A stretch of 64,000 nt of DNA from JAKFDK01 sp036676195 (GCA_036676195.1 JAKFDK010000047.1:3174-67173); one strand, 5' to 3'; positions 49,667 through 59,449 are shown, counted from the stretch's first letter. A program made the numbers and translations. The notes: generated by a model not told the origin, from the sequence alone.

Positions 49667-49990
49667 CTAACATTTTAGATCTAATCGCGCTCCCTTGCCA
49701 GGCTCCTTCACCGCCGGTGTGGGTTCAGGCACAGAAGAAGGCCTCCGCCTGCGCCCACCAGTGCCGGCCTCTTGCCCCCCCTGTCGATCCCGGTCTTCCC
49801 CGGACCGCACAGAACCGCCCTCACTCTGCGGCGGCGCCTGCACCGCCTCCTGGTGTCGGGCCGCTTCCTGCTTGACATGCTGGGCCATCGCCGCCTGGGT
49901 CGTGGCAGACCCGGAATCACGGCCCTGCGGAATGGGATGCTCATTGCCACGAGCCACCGTGGTTTGTAAATCGATTGGCCGTAAAGTCAT
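49667..49990 (-). CDS. Uncharacterised small basic protein in the flagellar operon
   Basis: 107 aa beginning MTLRPIDLQTTVARGNEH, then a Gln/Ala/Glu-rich helix (AMAQHVKQEAARHQEAVQ) and an Arg-rich disordered tail (GTGGRRRRPSS). Similar short proteins with an N-terminal R-P-x-D-x-Q motif occur beside sigD in clostridial genomes as I recall, without a known function. ATG 49990 with a weak SD (GGAAAG). It sits between fapA and the SwrB-like gene. Confidence 0.65.
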   Translation of the reverse strand: MTLRPIDLQTTVARGNEHPIPQGRDSGSATTQAAMAQHVKQEAARHQEAVQAPPQSEGGSVRSGEDRDRQGGQEAGTGGRRRRPSSVPEPTPAVKEPGKGARLDLKC

Positions 49991-50069
49991 CGTTCAGGGG
50001 CTTTCCGGTATCCACAGGCCGGCCCTGTCGAACCGAAAATGCCCTGCCCTCCTTTCGCACCTTGAAAGG

Positions 50070-51515
50070 TCAGATGCGACCAATCTGGACCTCATGTTGC
50101 TCATTCAAATAGAAAGAAGTACGCTGCAGCAGATCCGTGACCACGTACGGTGAACTGCCGATCAGGATGCGTACCCCCGGGTAGCATACATCCAGCGCCC
50201 TGACCCAGGCCGTGCGGGGGTCGCCCAGCAACTCCTGCAGTTCTTCCCGTCTTGCCAGCAGTTCCTCACGCCGGGCCACAAGGTGGTACTGGCCGCGCAG
50301 GAGCTTGACCAGCATCTCTTTCTTTTCCTGCGGCAGCGGACCGCGTTTCTCCTCCGTATCTTTAAATAGCCGGACTGCCTGTTGGGTGCGGCGGAGATTG
50401 TTGTCGATCTCGTTAAGTTGTCGGATAATACCATCAATTTCTGCCCGAATCTGGGGGGCAATGCCTACGGCAATCTCCGTGGGTGTACCGGTTCCGGCTC
50501 CCAGAAATCGGGCCGAAACACCTTCCCGTGCCGACACGCGGCCGCCGACAATGGCGCCGCGCCGGCCCATGACCTCAACCCGGGCCCCCGCCTCTACGCG
50601 GCTGTGGAGGATTCCGTCTGCCACCCACACCTCCGCCCCGCCGCGAACCTCCGCATTTTCGATGAACCGGGCTTTGACCGCACCGCCCGCAATCACGCGC
50701 CCACGACCGGCCCCCTGAATGCCATAACGAACGCTGACTCTGCCCGTGGCCTCGACCACCCCCCCGTCAACACCGCCAAAGATATCCACATCCCCTTCGG
50801 CCTTCACGGAGTAACCGGTGTTCACGTTGCCTCTGACCACCACACTGCCGACAAAAAGGATGTTGCCGGTGGCAGGCCCCACATCGCCATCCACGCGGAA
50901 AATCGGGGTCACGCGGATTTTTCCCTGGACCATCGTGGCATGGCCGTCCACCTCAGCCAGAACTGTACATCGGTCATCGCTGAGGATGGCACCGTTACCC
51001 ACCCGCAATGGCGTATCGTGGCCGGGTTTGCCTGGTATGGCCACACCGAGGACAGACATCCCGGACTCCGGGAGCGTGGGTGGAATGCGGGTAGCCAGAA
51101 CCGTGCCTTTTTCGACGTTGTGCACCATCCCGAGGTCGAATAGATCTACGGATCCGTCATCTCGCATCCGGGGACGCCCACTGGCCGCTGTCAGGGGTGC
51201 CTTGTATTCGATCCGGGCGTCATCGCCGTTGACCGGCTGCCGGCCGACTGCCACCACGTGTGTGACTGGCCCCGCCGGCCCCTGGGCCGGTGCAGGTGGC
51301 AGCGCGATGGCCATCAGGACCGCCACGTGATCAATTCCGTATACCACTCCGGCTTCACGCAGTTTTTCCAGGACTTCTTCTTCCGTAACAGGCCGGCCGG
51401 CGGACCCGGGGCTGGTGACGGTGATCTGTGCCGCCATCCCGCCTTCGACTACCCGAACCATCACGGTACCATCCAGGGCCCCAGCCGACGAGGGGTCTGG
51501 TTTCAAATTGTCCAC
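50070..51515 (-). CDS. fapA: FapA family (DUF342) beta-helix protein
   Basis: 481-aa DUF342 protein. N-terminal domain (VTEEEVLEKLREAGVVYGID) is followed by a long right-handed beta-helix-like region of repeating G-x-V units (GNILFVGSVVVRGNVNTGY; VKAEGDVDIFGGVDGG) and a C-terminal coiled coil (about 365-440; EKKEMLVKLLRGQYHLVARR). DUF342 proteins are common beside flagellar or polysaccharide genes in Clostridia, and polymer-forming or cell-surface roles are suggested, not proven. GTG 51515 after AGGGGTA. It lies directly after sigD. Confidence 0.85.
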   Translation of the reverse strand: MDNLKPDPSSAGALDGTVMVRVVEGGMAAQITVTSPGSAGRPVTEEEVLEKLREAGVVYGIDHVAVLMAIALPPAPAQGPAGPVTHVVAVGRQPVNGDDARIEYKAPLTAASGRPRMRDDGSVDLFDLGMVHNVEKGTVLATRIPPTLPESGMSVLGVAIPGKPGHDTPLRVGNGAILSDDRCTVLAEVDGHATMVQGKIRVTPIFRVDGDVGPATGNILFVGSVVVRGNVNTGYSVKAEGDVDIFGGVDGGVVEATGRVSVRYGIQGAGRGRVIAGGAVKARFIENAEVRGGAEVWVADGILHSRVEAGARVEVMGRRGAIVGGRVSAREGVSARFLGAGTGTPTEIAVGIAPQIRAEIDGIIRQLNEIDNNLRRTQQAVRLFKDTEEKRGPLPQEKKEMLVKLLRGQYHLVARREELLARREELQELLGDPRTAWVRALDVCYPGVRILIGSSPYVVTDLLQRTSFYLNEQHEVQIGRI

Positions 51516-51547
51516 GGGTACCCCTCCCTGGCTCCGTGCTCCCCCTG

Positions 51548-52324
51548 CTATAGGAGCAAGTCCTGCTTGGCTCGGGCCAACCGCCCCCGCAAGCGCAGGA
51601 TCGACCTGCTGTGCAACTGTGAAATTCGCGCAACAGAAAGACCCATTACGGCGGCAATTTCTTTAGCTGTTAAACCTTCGTGGTAGAACAGGGTGATGAC
51701 CAGGCGTTCCTTATCAGATAGCTTTTCGATGGCCTCTGCCAGAATGCTCCGGCGTTCACTGACCATCGACTCTGTCACCGGATCAGGAGTCCTCGTGTCT
51801 GCCAGCCGGTCGGAAATGGAAGTGCTTTCGCCTTCGTCCGATGTCCGGCCTTCCTCCAGCGACACAATGGTGGCAGCTCCCACCTCTGCCTCCCGTTTCT
51901 GGAGTTCAGCCGCCGAGATGCCCAGGTGCGTAGCGAGTTCCTCGTCCGTAGGAGCACGTCCAAGGCTACTCTCCAGGGCGCCATAAGCACTTTCAAGCTG
52001 TTTGTTTTTTTGCCGCAGAGCCGGGGCCCAGGTATCGGCCCGTAACCCATCCAGAACAGCGCCACGCACCCGCTGCACGGCGTAGGTCTCAAATTTGACA
52101 CCACGGCCGGGATCAAAGCGCTCAATGGCCTCGATCAGACCAAACATGCCATAGCTCTCCAGATCATCCACCTCGATATGGGGAGGCAACCCCATGGCCA
52201 GGCGTCCGGCCACATAACGCACCACCGGGGCATATTCAACAATCAACTCGTCCCGCGCCGCCGGGTCCTTTAGCTCCTTGTAACGGCGCCACACAGCCGA
52301 CCTGTCGACCTTCTCCGGCGGCAT
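51548..52324 (-). CDS. sigD: RNA polymerase sigma-28 factor SigD/FliA/WhiG
   Basis: Flagellar and chemotaxis sigma factor, 258 aa. Region 2 reads RDELIVEYAPVVRYVAGRLA, DLESYGMFGLIEAIERFDP and RGVKFETYAVQRVRGAVLDG; region 3 LGRAPTDEELATHLGIS; region 4.2 EGLTAKEIAAVMGLSVARIS. Together these are the FliA/WhiG family signature. ATG 52324 with GGGAGGGG. It is embedded in the operon (PilZ upstream, fapA downstream); its expected targets, hag and mcp genes, are not in the window. Confidence 0.96.
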   Translation of the reverse strand: MPPEKVDRSAVWRRYKELKDPAARDELIVEYAPVVRYVAGRLAMGLPPHIEVDDLESYGMFGLIEAIERFDPGRGVKFETYAVQRVRGAVLDGLRADTWAPALRQKNKQLESAYGALESSLGRAPTDEELATHLGISAAELQKREAEVGAATIVSLEEGRTSDEGESTSISDRLADTRTPDPVTESMVSERRSILAEAIEKLSDKERLVITLFYHEGLTAKEIAAVMGLSVARISQLHSRSILRLRGRLARAKQDLLL

Positions 52325-52350
52325 TGGATCCCCTCCCGCCTGTCAACTCA

Positions 52351-52995
52351 CTAGGAGAGACCACGCTTACGCCGCTCCCGCTCTTCTCTGAAAATATAGT
52401 GAATAATTTCGTTCAGAGCTCGCTTCTCCAGACGTACAAACCTACATCCCGTGACGAATCCGTTGTTGGTGGTTCCGTTCACCCGCACCACCTCGGCGGT
52501 TGCGTATGTTTCCGGTCCCGAGGACAACGTAATGTAAAGATCCAATAATGTGCCAGCTTCCATGGCCTCATCCAACACAATGCTGCAACCACCCCCTGAC
52601 AGGTTGGTCAAGCGGGAACGTTTGGTCTCCGGGGTGGAATCGGCACCTTCTTCCGGGCTGGTCACGAGGTTATAGCGTACAGGCAGATTCACACCAAGCC
52701 GGTGATAGTCCCGCCGCTGGATCTTCTCCATTTTGGTCGGGAGTGCAAAGATTACCACAGGTAGGGGCGACATCTGCCGGCCCAACACTTCGGTTGTGAA
52801 CTGGTACTGGCCGTCTGACAAGTACGCCAGGCAGGTGATGCGATCGCCGGTCAACAGGGCAACCGGTACCCCCTGGACAGTCGGTAAAGCCACCTTGAAA
52901 CGGTCAACCTCGACCTCTTCAACGCGGGTCGAGTATGTCCCCCGGCTAGACCCATAGGATATGACCAGTTCCATGCGGTCATTGATTTTCAGCAA
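52351..52995 (-). CDS. YcgR-like PilZ domain protein (flagellar brake)
   Basis: 214 aa: N-terminal YcgR-type domain (to about 95) and C-terminal PilZ domain. The c-di-GMP-binding sites are visible: IQRRDYHRLGVNL (RxxxR type) and TNLSGGGCSI (the usual D/N-x-S-x-x-G). YcgR-family proteins bind c-di-GMP and slow or stop the motor, so motility is probably regulated by c-di-GMP here. TTG 52995 with AGGGG nine nt upstream. It lies between flhG and sigD, as in many Clostridia. Confidence 0.9.
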   Translation of the reverse strand: MLKINDRMELVISYGSSRGTYSTRVEEVEVDRFKVALPTVQGVPVALLTGDRITCLAYLSDGQYQFTTEVLGRQMSPLPVVIFALPTKMEKIQRRDYHRLGVNLPVRYNLVTSPEEGADSTPETKRSRLTNLSGGGCSIVLDEAMEAGTLLDLYITLSSGPETYATAEVVRVNGTTNNGFVTGCRFVRLEKRALNEIIHYIFREERERRKRGLS

Positions 52996-53047
52996 AGATT
53001 CCAGCCCCTCTTACCGGGGTCTAGCGCCCCTTTTGCGAGTTCGGTGT

Positions 53048-53983
53048 TTAGTCCTTCTTACCGCCCCGGGAGAAGAATTTGCCCAGGCGATCGAAGAAAA
53101 GGCTTACTCCCGGTGCGGTCCGCCGTGCCCCCTCTTCCTGGCCAGTAATTCGCCTGGCCATCTGTGAAATCGCCTGACCCGCGGGGCTGCCCGGAGTAGA
53201 CAGGAGAAACGGTGTTTGGTTACGTACGGCCCGCCCGACCTGCTGGTCATAGGGAATGTGACCCAGCAACTCCAGATGTGCATCCAGGAACCGCAGGACA
53301 GTGGCGCTCAGCCGTTGGGCAGCCTGTTCGGCCTCTGTCTTGTCCTGAGCCTGATTCACAACCAGCAAGATCTTCGCTGCCGGCTGGCGGCGGACAATCG
53401 CTTTGATGACAGCGTAGGCATCCGTAATGGCCGTAGGTTCTGGGGTGGTTACCACGATCACCTCGTCTGCTGCCAGGGTAAAGGCCATCACCGAGCGGCC
53501 CATCCCTGCACCGGTATCCACCACCAGGAAATCGGCCTGAGTTTCCAATTCACGCAAGTTCCGCAAAAAACGCTCCAGATCCTCCTGCGGCAAATCAACC
53601 AGTTCACTCAGTCCTGAGCCGCCGGCGATCAGCTTTAGTCCCTCTGGAGCGCTGTACATGAGTTCGAGAATCCCTTTTTCACCGTGGATGGAGTGACCCA
53701 GATGCCAGCGCGGCGTTGTCCCCAGGAGCACATCGACATTGGCCAGGCCCAGATCGGCATCCAGCACTACAACCTCGTGACCCAGCTTGAGCAGAGCGTA
53801 ACTCAGGTTCACGGCGAGGTTGGTTTTGCCAACTCCACCCTTCCCACTGGTCACCGCAATCACCCGTGCCCGCCGGTGTACGGGGGCGGGGGCCGCCGAT
53901 GACAGGGAACCGGGTACGTCCGGGGGTGGGTCCTGCCGCAGGTGCTCCGCGATTTCCCGCAGCCGTTCAGCCTGGTCTCTCAT
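53048..53983 (-). CDS. flhG: FlhG/YlxH MinD-like ATPase
   Basis: MinD/ParA-family ATPase that sets flagellar number and position with FlhF. 311 aa: deviant Walker A ITSGKGGVGKTN-type loop (VTSGKGGVGKTNLAVNLSYA, about 45-64), VVLDADLGLANVDV and VVDTGAGM. The C-terminus VSLFFDRLGKFFSRGG may be an amphipathic membrane-targeting helix, as in MinD/FlhG. N-terminal RDQAERLREIAEHL resembles the DQAxxLR motif that activates FlhF GTPase. It overlaps the flhF stop by 4 nt. Confidence 0.96.
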   Translation of the reverse strand: MRDQAERLREIAEHLRQDPPPDVPGSLSSAAPAPVHRRARVIAVTSGKGGVGKTNLAVNLSYALLKLGHEVVVLDADLGLANVDVLLGTTPRWHLGHSIHGEKGILELMYSAPEGLKLIAGGSGLSELVDLPQEDLERFLRNLRELETQADFLVVDTGAGMGRSVMAFTLAADEVIVVTTPEPTAITDAYAVIKAIVRRQPAAKILLVVNQAQDKTEAEQAAQRLSATVLRFLDAHLELLGHIPYDQQVGRAVRNQTPFLLSTPGSPAGQAISQMARRITGQEEGARRTAPGVSLFFDRLGKFFSRGGKKD

Positions 53984-55212
53984 GGTAGGTCCCCCAACAT
54001 GACTTGGCTCAACTTGTCCGGACGCGCCACCTCAATGTCGTCAGGAACGTTCTGTCCGGTGGTGACGTAGGAAAGCGTTTTCTTGAAGCGGTTCAAGACA
54101 TTCAGAGTAATCCCAGGCGCCATAGCCTCATCTAATTTGGTAAACAGGAACCGGTCAAACCCGACTGCACTATAGGACTCGGTTACGGCCAGCACATCCC
54201 GGTTCGAAGCCGTGAGGCTGAGTACCAGGTAGCGTTCATGGGGTTGCAGAGCCTGCAAATAGGCCTCCAGTTCCGTTATCTGCTGATGGTTGCGATGGCT
54301 GCGGCCGGCGGTATCGACCAGGACCAGTTCGGCGTCATGATACCGCTGCAGCGCCCCCGCCACCTCATCCGGGCTCTCAACGACCTCAAGAGGGACTCGA
54401 ATAATTTCACAATAAGTACGCAACTGTTCCACTGCGGCGATCCGATAGGTATCCGCCGTGATCAAGGCAACCTTGAGATGCTTACGCAAAGACCAGAATG
54501 CCGCCAGTTTGGCCAGGGTGGTCGTCTTCCCCACCCCAGTCGGTCCCATCAGTGCAACAATCCGGCGCCCGCCGGCTACCGCCTGTATGGGCTGCGGCAC
54601 ACCAAACTGCTTACTGATCACCTCGCGGGCCACATCAGTCAATAAGCCGGCCGCCTGACCTTCCTTCTTGATCCGGTTCTGGATTTTCCGGGTGAGGGCA
54701 GTGGCCAGGTCCTGCTCCACCCCCTGCTCGACCAGCGCCTGGAAAATGGGACGCACCACCGGCTCCAGCTTCTGGCTGGCCGGAGCTTCGAGCTTGTCCA
54801 GGACCCGATTCATCATCCCGGACATCCGCTCCATCTCCTGGCGGAGGTTATCCATGTCGCCCTCCCGGCGGTTGGCGTCGCCGGCCGTTGCGGTGGGCGT
54901 CCGCTGCTGAGCCGCCGCTACCAACTGCACAGCCGGGAGGGGCTGGAAGACCGGCGCCGGCTGGGGGGCTGGGGGCTGGACCGGGGGTAACGGATGGGCT
55001 GATGCCTGGGCGGTGGCGGTCCGGGCCGGCATCGTCTGGCCCGGCGGCTCTGCCGCAGCCGTCACTTCAATCATGCGCTGGGCGAACAGACCAAACAGGC
55101 CGCCGATCTTGATGGGTTGTGTATGCAAGATGATGGCTTCGGGGCCGAGATCGGCCTTGACCTGGGTCACCGCCTCGGGCAGGGTTCGAGCCAGAAACTT
55201 CTTTACACGCAT
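53980..55212 (-). CDS. flhF: Flagellar biosynthesis SRP-type GTPase FlhF
   Basis: SRP-family GTPase that places flagella. 410 aa: N-terminal basic domain with a Pro/Gln-rich linker (about 60-115), then N and G domains. GTPase motifs MGPTGVGKTTTLAKLAAFWS, VALITADTYRIAAVEQLRTY, DTAGRSHRN, and a TKLD motif (LFTKLDEAM) are complete. Its ATG overlaps the flhA stop by 1 nt, and its own stop overlaps flhG, so flhA-flhF-flhG are translationally coupled. Confidence 0.97.
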   Translation of the reverse strand: MRVKKFLARTLPEAVTQVKADLGPEAIILHTQPIKIGGLFGLFAQRMIEVTAAAEPPGQTMPARTATAQASAHPLPPVQPPAPQPAPVFQPLPAVQLVAAAQQRTPTATAGDANRREGDMDNLRQEMERMSGMMNRVLDKLEAPASQKLEPVVRPIFQALVEQGVEQDLATALTRKIQNRIKKEGQAAGLLTDVAREVISKQFGVPQPIQAVAGGRRIVALMGPTGVGKTTTLAKLAAFWSLRKHLKVALITADTYRIAAVEQLRTYCEIIRVPLEVVESPDEVAGALQRYHDAELVLVDTAGRSHRNHQQITELEAYLQALQPHERYLVLSLTASNRDVLAVTESYSAVGFDRFLFTKLDEAMAPGITLNVLNRFKKTLSYVTTGQNVPDDIEVARPDKLSQVMLGDLP

Positions 55213-57281
55213 CAGGTACCCACCATCCCTGCCGCCTCAACTTCCAGGCTGCCTTCGATCTCACTCCAGGAGAGCACCACTAACTTGGGTACACTGCGTT
55301 CCGTGAGGCGTTTGATGTATGGCCGGACTGCCGGCGCTGTCAGAACAATCGGAGTCTGGCCGGCTGACGCCAGTTCCGCTGCGTAGTGGGCAATACTGTT
55401 GATTAGGCGCTGCACCGCCTCCGGGTCCAGGTTCAGATAGGTTCCAGAAGCCTGCTTATCAACCGCCGCGGCAATTCGGCCTTCGGTGTCGGGATGAATC
55501 GTAATGACCCGGACCTTATCGCGTAATCCCAACTGGCGGCAAATCGAGCGGGCGAGCGCTGCGCGCACATATTCGGTCAGAAGGTCCGCATCGCGGGTGA
55601 CTGCACCATAATCGGCCAGGGATTCAAACACGGTTACCAGGTCACGAATCGAAATCCCCTCGCGCAGCAGGTTCTGCAGGACCTTATGCACCTCACCCAG
55701 AGAGAGCAGCTTGGGCGTGAGTTCTTCCACAACCGCGGCGTGACTCTCCCGAACAAGATCCACCAGGCCCTTGACCTCCTGGCGGCCCAGCAGCTCCCAG
55801 GCATGGTTGCGGATCAGTTCCGTCAGGTGAGTGGCCACCACCGCCGGCGGATCGACCACCGTATATCCCGCCAGTTCGGCCCGTTCCCGGTCCTGAGCCT
55901 TCACCCACAACGCGGGCAGGCCAAAAGCGGGCTCACGGGTCTCAATTCCCGGTACCGGCATGTGTACGGTCCCCGGATCCATGGCGAGAAAGTGATCAAC
56001 TAACATTTCCCCTTCGCCTATTTCAATTCCTTTCAATTTCACTACGTACTGGTTAGGGCGTAAACCCATGTTGTCGCGCACGCGGATATAAGGGAGAACC
56101 AGTCCCAGTTCCAGAGCCATCTGGCGGCGAATCATGACCACCCGGTCCATCAGATCACCGCCCATGGCGGCATCGGCCAGGGGCAGCAGACCATAACCCA
56201 ATTCGATTTCCAGGGGGTCAACCTGCAGCAACTGCATGACGTTCTCTGGCTTCTTGGCCTCTTCCAGCGGTGCGGCAGCAGAAGCCGCCGCTTCAGCCAA
56301 GGCATCGGCTTTGGCCCGCCGTGCCGACGCCTGCTGCAGAAACCAGCCCAGGCCACCCAGGGCGATGGCCAGGACCAGGAACGGGGTCAGCGGCATGCCC
56401 GGCACCGTCAGACCCACCAGCGCCAGCACCGCCGCGGTTACCATCATCACCCGGGGTTGCTGGCTCAACTGGCCCAGGATGTCTTCGCCCAGATTGCCTT
56501 CCGACGCCGCCCGGGTTACGACGATGCCAGTAGCGGTGGAAATCAGCAGGGCAGGGATCTGACTGACCAGACCGTCGCCAACGCTGAGGACGGAGAAGCG
56601 TTGCAAAGCCTCCTGAAAGCCCATGCCCTGCTGCACCATGCCGACCACAAACCCGCCGATGAGGTTGATCGAGACGATGATGATACTGGCGATGGCGTCC
56701 CCCTTGACAAACTTCGAGGCACCGTCCATAGCCCCGTAAAAATCCGCTTCCATTTCAATCGACTTGCGGCGGGCCCGGGCCTCCTTTTCGTTAATCAGCC
56801 CGCTGTTCAGGTCGGCGTCGATGGCCATTTGCTTCCCGGGCATGGCGTCGAGGGTAAAGCGCGCCGCCACCTCCGATACCCGCTCGGAACCTTTGGTGAT
56901 AACAAGAAACTGCACCACAACCAGGATCAGAAAGATCACGAAGCCAACCACGGCGTTGCCCTGAAGAACAAAATTACCAAAGCTGTCAATCACGTGGCCG
57001 GCAAAACCGGCGAGTAAGATGTTACGCGTCGAAGAAACGTTGAGTGACAGCCTGAGCAATGTTGTCAATAACAGCAGCGATGGTAAGATCGAAAACTGCA
57101 GGGGCTCGGTGGTATACACGGCCACCAGGACGATCAACATTGAGACAGCCAGGTTCAGGACGAGCAGGAAATCCAGCATCCCTGGTGGCACTGGAATCAC
57201 CATCATGGCAATCACCAGCACCACGGCGAAGGCAAAAACAAGATCTATATACTTACCAAGGTTAAATGCTTTGTCGTTCAC
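55212..57281 (-). CDS. flhA: Flagellar export gate protein FlhA
   Basis: Export-gate protein of the flagellar type III apparatus, driven by proton motive force. 689 aa: eight N-terminal TM helices (to about 330), with the family signature around RFTLDAMPGKQMAIDADLN and a large cytoplasmic domain (FlhA-C) from about 350 that binds chaperone-substrate complexes. GTG 57281 with GAGGTG upstream. Normal length; no anomalies. Confidence 0.97.
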   Translation of the reverse strand: MNDKAFNLGKYIDLVFAFAVVLVIAMMVIPVPPGMLDFLLVLNLAVSMLIVLVAVYTTEPLQFSILPSLLLLTTLLRLSLNVSSTRNILLAGFAGHVIDSFGNFVLQGNAVVGFVIFLILVVVQFLVITKGSERVSEVAARFTLDAMPGKQMAIDADLNSGLINEKEARARRKSIEMEADFYGAMDGASKFVKGDAIASIIIVSINLIGGFVVGMVQQGMGFQEALQRFSVLSVGDGLVSQIPALLISTATGIVVTRAASEGNLGEDILGQLSQQPRVMMVTAAVLALVGLTVPGMPLTPFLVLAIALGGLGWFLQQASARRAKADALAEAAASAAAPLEEAKKPENVMQLLQVDPLEIELGYGLLPLADAAMGGDLMDRVVMIRRQMALELGLVLPYIRVRDNMGLRPNQYVVKLKGIEIGEGEMLVDHFLAMDPGTVHMPVPGIETREPAFGLPALWVKAQDRERAELAGYTVVDPPAVVATHLTELIRNHAWELLGRQEVKGLVDLVRESHAAVVEELTPKLLSLGEVHKVLQNLLREGISIRDLVTVFESLADYGAVTRDADLLTEYVRAALARSICRQLGLRDKVRVITIHPDTEGRIAAAVDKQASGTYLNLDPEAVQRLINSIAHYAAELASAGQTPIVLTAPAVRPYIKRLTERSVPKLVVLSWSEIEGSLEVEAAGMVGT

Positions 57282-57297
57282 CGTTGCTCACCTCACC

Positions 57298-58362
57298 CTA
57301 AAGCTGGCCCCGCAGCTTGTATACAACCGCCAACACCTCTGCCACGGCCTGGAACAAATCGGCCGGAATGCTCTCCCCCGCTTCCACGGCGCTGTATAGG
57401 CTGCGGGCCAGCGGCGGGTTCTCCACCACCGGGATCTCGTGTTCCCGGGCAATCTCACGGATCTTCATGGCCATATACCCGGCGCCCTTGGCTACTACTT
57501 CCGGCGCTTCCATCTGCCCCTGCTCGTAGCGCAGAGCCACCGCATAGTGAGTCGGGTTGGTTACCACCACGTCGGCTTTGGGAACGTCCGCGATCATGCG
57601 CCGGCGGCTCATCTCGCGCTGGCGCCGCCGCAGGCGCCCTTTTACCTCGGGATTGCCTTCCGATTCCTTGTGCTCTTCCTTCAGTTCCTGTTTCGTCATG
57701 CGCATCTGGCGCGTGAATTCGTGGCGCTGGTAGAGATAGTCCAACAGGGCCAGGGCCATCAGAGAAAGCAAAACCCGAAAAATAATGGCAGAAGCAACCT
57801 CGCCTACCTTCGATAACATGGCCTTCGGGGTAGCATCAATCAGGGCCGGCAAGTCGGTTAGTTCCCCGGCCACTGCCTGGTAGGCAATCAGCCCGATGAT
57901 ACCAAGCTTGGCTATAGCCTTCAGTAATTCCATCAGGGAGCGCCGGCTGAACACGCGGGAAAAGTTAAATGGATTGACCCGGGTAAAGTCCGGTGCAACA
58001 GGCGTGAGGGAAAAGAGTACACCCACTTGTAAGTAATTGGCCAGCAGGCCCCCCAACAGCACTGCCAGACTGATGGGTGCTGCCGCCAGGGATGCCACCA
58101 GAACCACCCTGGTGACCAGCCCCTGTGTTGCCTCCAGCGTAAGATCGGTTCGCAGCAGGTTGCCCCAGATTTCAGCGGCAAAGTGATTCAGTGTTGCCCA
58201 GGTGTTGGGTCCGGCCCAGAGTAAGGCCAAGTAGGCGGCCAGCAGCGTGGCTGTAGCCACCACCTCGCTGCTCTTGGCGACCTGTCCCCGCTCCCGCGCC
58301 TTCCGCAACTTGCGTTCTGAAGGGGCTTCGGTGGGTTCCTGGGCAAACCGTTGCAGAAACAT
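57298..58362 (-). CDS. flhB: Flagellar export protein FlhB
   Basis: Export component that switches substrate specificity from rod/hook to filament. 354 aa: four TM helices in the first 220 residues and a cytoplasmic domain with the autocleavage motif NPTH (Asn269, VVVTNPTHYAVAL). The N-terminal RTEAPS-like EAPSERKLRKARERGQVAKS stretch is characteristic. ATG 58362. It follows fliR by 42 nt. Confidence 0.97.
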   Translation of the reverse strand: MFLQRFAQEPTEAPSERKLRKARERGQVAKSSEVVATATLLAAYLALLWAGPNTWATLNHFAAEIWGNLLRTDLTLEATQGLVTRVVLVASLAAAPISLAVLLGGLLANYLQVGVLFSLTPVAPDFTRVNPFNFSRVFSRRSLMELLKAIAKLGIIGLIAYQAVAGELTDLPALIDATPKAMLSKVGEVASAIIFRVLLSLMALALLDYLYQRHEFTRQMRMTKQELKEEHKESEGNPEVKGRLRRRQREMSRRRMIADVPKADVVVTNPTHYAVALRYEQGQMEAPEVVAKGAGYMAMKIREIAREHEIPVVENPPLARSLYSAVEAGESIPADLFQAVAEVLAVVYKLRGQL

Positions 58363-58404
58363 TGGTGCACTATCCTCCCGGAGGAATCTCCTCGGACCTG
58401 TACG

Positions 58405-59178
58405 TCACTTCATAAAATTGATAGCCACATAGATGTGAGCATACATCCGCTCAAACAGGGCCCGAAACGCCAGTGCATACAGGGGGAGCAGGGTGGCCAT
58501 CACAACCAGACCGGCAAATGCCTTGGCAGGCATCCCAATGGTGAATACATGGATTTGCGGGACGGCCCGTGATACCACGGCCATGGCCACCGTGACCAAA
58601 AAAAGTGCTGCCAGTAACGGACTCGCCATGGCAAATCCAATGCGAAACACCTCACCGGCCAGCTCCACCACATGCTTCTGCAGGGCCACGTCCAGCACGG
58701 ACTGACTGAGCGGAATCAGGGCGAAACTGTCTGTCGCCGCCAGCAACAGCCCGTGGTGGCCATCAATGGCTAGTAACAATAATAAAGCGAGTAAGTATAT
58801 AAAATTCCCAATAATTGGCGCCTGCTGCTGGGTCAGCGGATCCATGACGTTCACCAGAGACAGGCCCAGGTCAACATCAAGTAATTCACCGGCGAACTGA
58901 ATTGGGGCAAACATGAGCGCAGCCACGAAGCCAATCATCATCCCCACCAGCAGTTCCTGCACGACCAACGGAACCAGCCCTGGCAAACCGCCCGGTACTG
59001 GAACCTCCCGATACAGTGGTAGAATCAGCAGGGTAATGACCAAACTGATGGCCACCCGAACCTGAATCATCACCTGGCGGTTGCTGAACACTGGACAGGT
59101 GGTGAAAAAACCCATCATGCGGGCAAAAATTAACAGGAATACATCCAGCCGTTGCAGACCCAACTCCAGCACGTCCAC
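58405..59178 (-). CDS. fliR: Flagellar export protein FliR
   Basis: Core of the export gate with FliP and FliQ. 257 aa, about six TM segments, opening LELGLQRLDVFLLIFARMMG and containing the typical QFAGELLDVDLGLSLVNVMDP segment. GTG 59178 lies just after the fliQ TAG (only 1 nt between), with a weak SD, so it probably depends on coupling. Confidence 0.96.
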   Translation of the reverse strand: MDVLELGLQRLDVFLLIFARMMGFFTTCPVFSNRQVMIQVRVAISLVITLLILPLYREVPVPGGLPGLVPLVVQELLVGMMIGFVAALMFAPIQFAGELLDVDLGLSLVNVMDPLTQQQAPIIGNFIYLLALLLLLAIDGHHGLLLAATDSFALIPLSQSVLDVALQKHVVELAGEVFRIGFAMASPLLAALFLVTVAMAVVSRAVPQIHVFTIGMPAKAFAGLVVMATLLPLYALAFRALFERMYAHIYVAINFMK

Positions 59179-59179
59179 A

Positions 59180-59449
59180 CTACTTCACCAGACCGGGAAT
59201 CATGTCAAAGATCCGCAGGGTAAAATCCACGAGTAGCCGGAGCATCCACGGACCCAGCACCAGAATGGCCAGGATCACCACCAGGATCTTCGGGATGAAG
59301 GCCAGCGTCTGCTCATTGATCTGAGTGGTCGCCTGGAACAGGCTTACGATTAACCCGGCCAGCAACCCCAGTCCCAGGATCGGTGCCGTCATCATCAGCA
59401 CAGTGAGCATCGTCTCCCGGCCGAGGTTCATGACCATCTGCTCCGTCAC
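59180..59449 (-). CDS. fliQ: Flagellar export protein FliQ
   Basis: 89-aa two-TM export gate subunit. TM1 TMLTVLMMTAPILGLGLLAGLIVSLFQATT, then QINEQTLAFIPKILVV leads into TM2 (quoted in parts: GLLAGLIVSLFQATTQINEQ is the conserved core). GTG 59449 with GGAGG seven nt upstream. Upstream, a 237-nt gap and an unrelated gene separate it from fliP, which is unusual. Confidence 0.96.
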   Translation of the reverse strand: MTEQMVMNLGRETMLTVLMMTAPILGLGLLAGLIVSLFQATTQINEQTLAFIPKILVVILAILVLGPWMLRLLVDFTLRIFDMIPGLVK

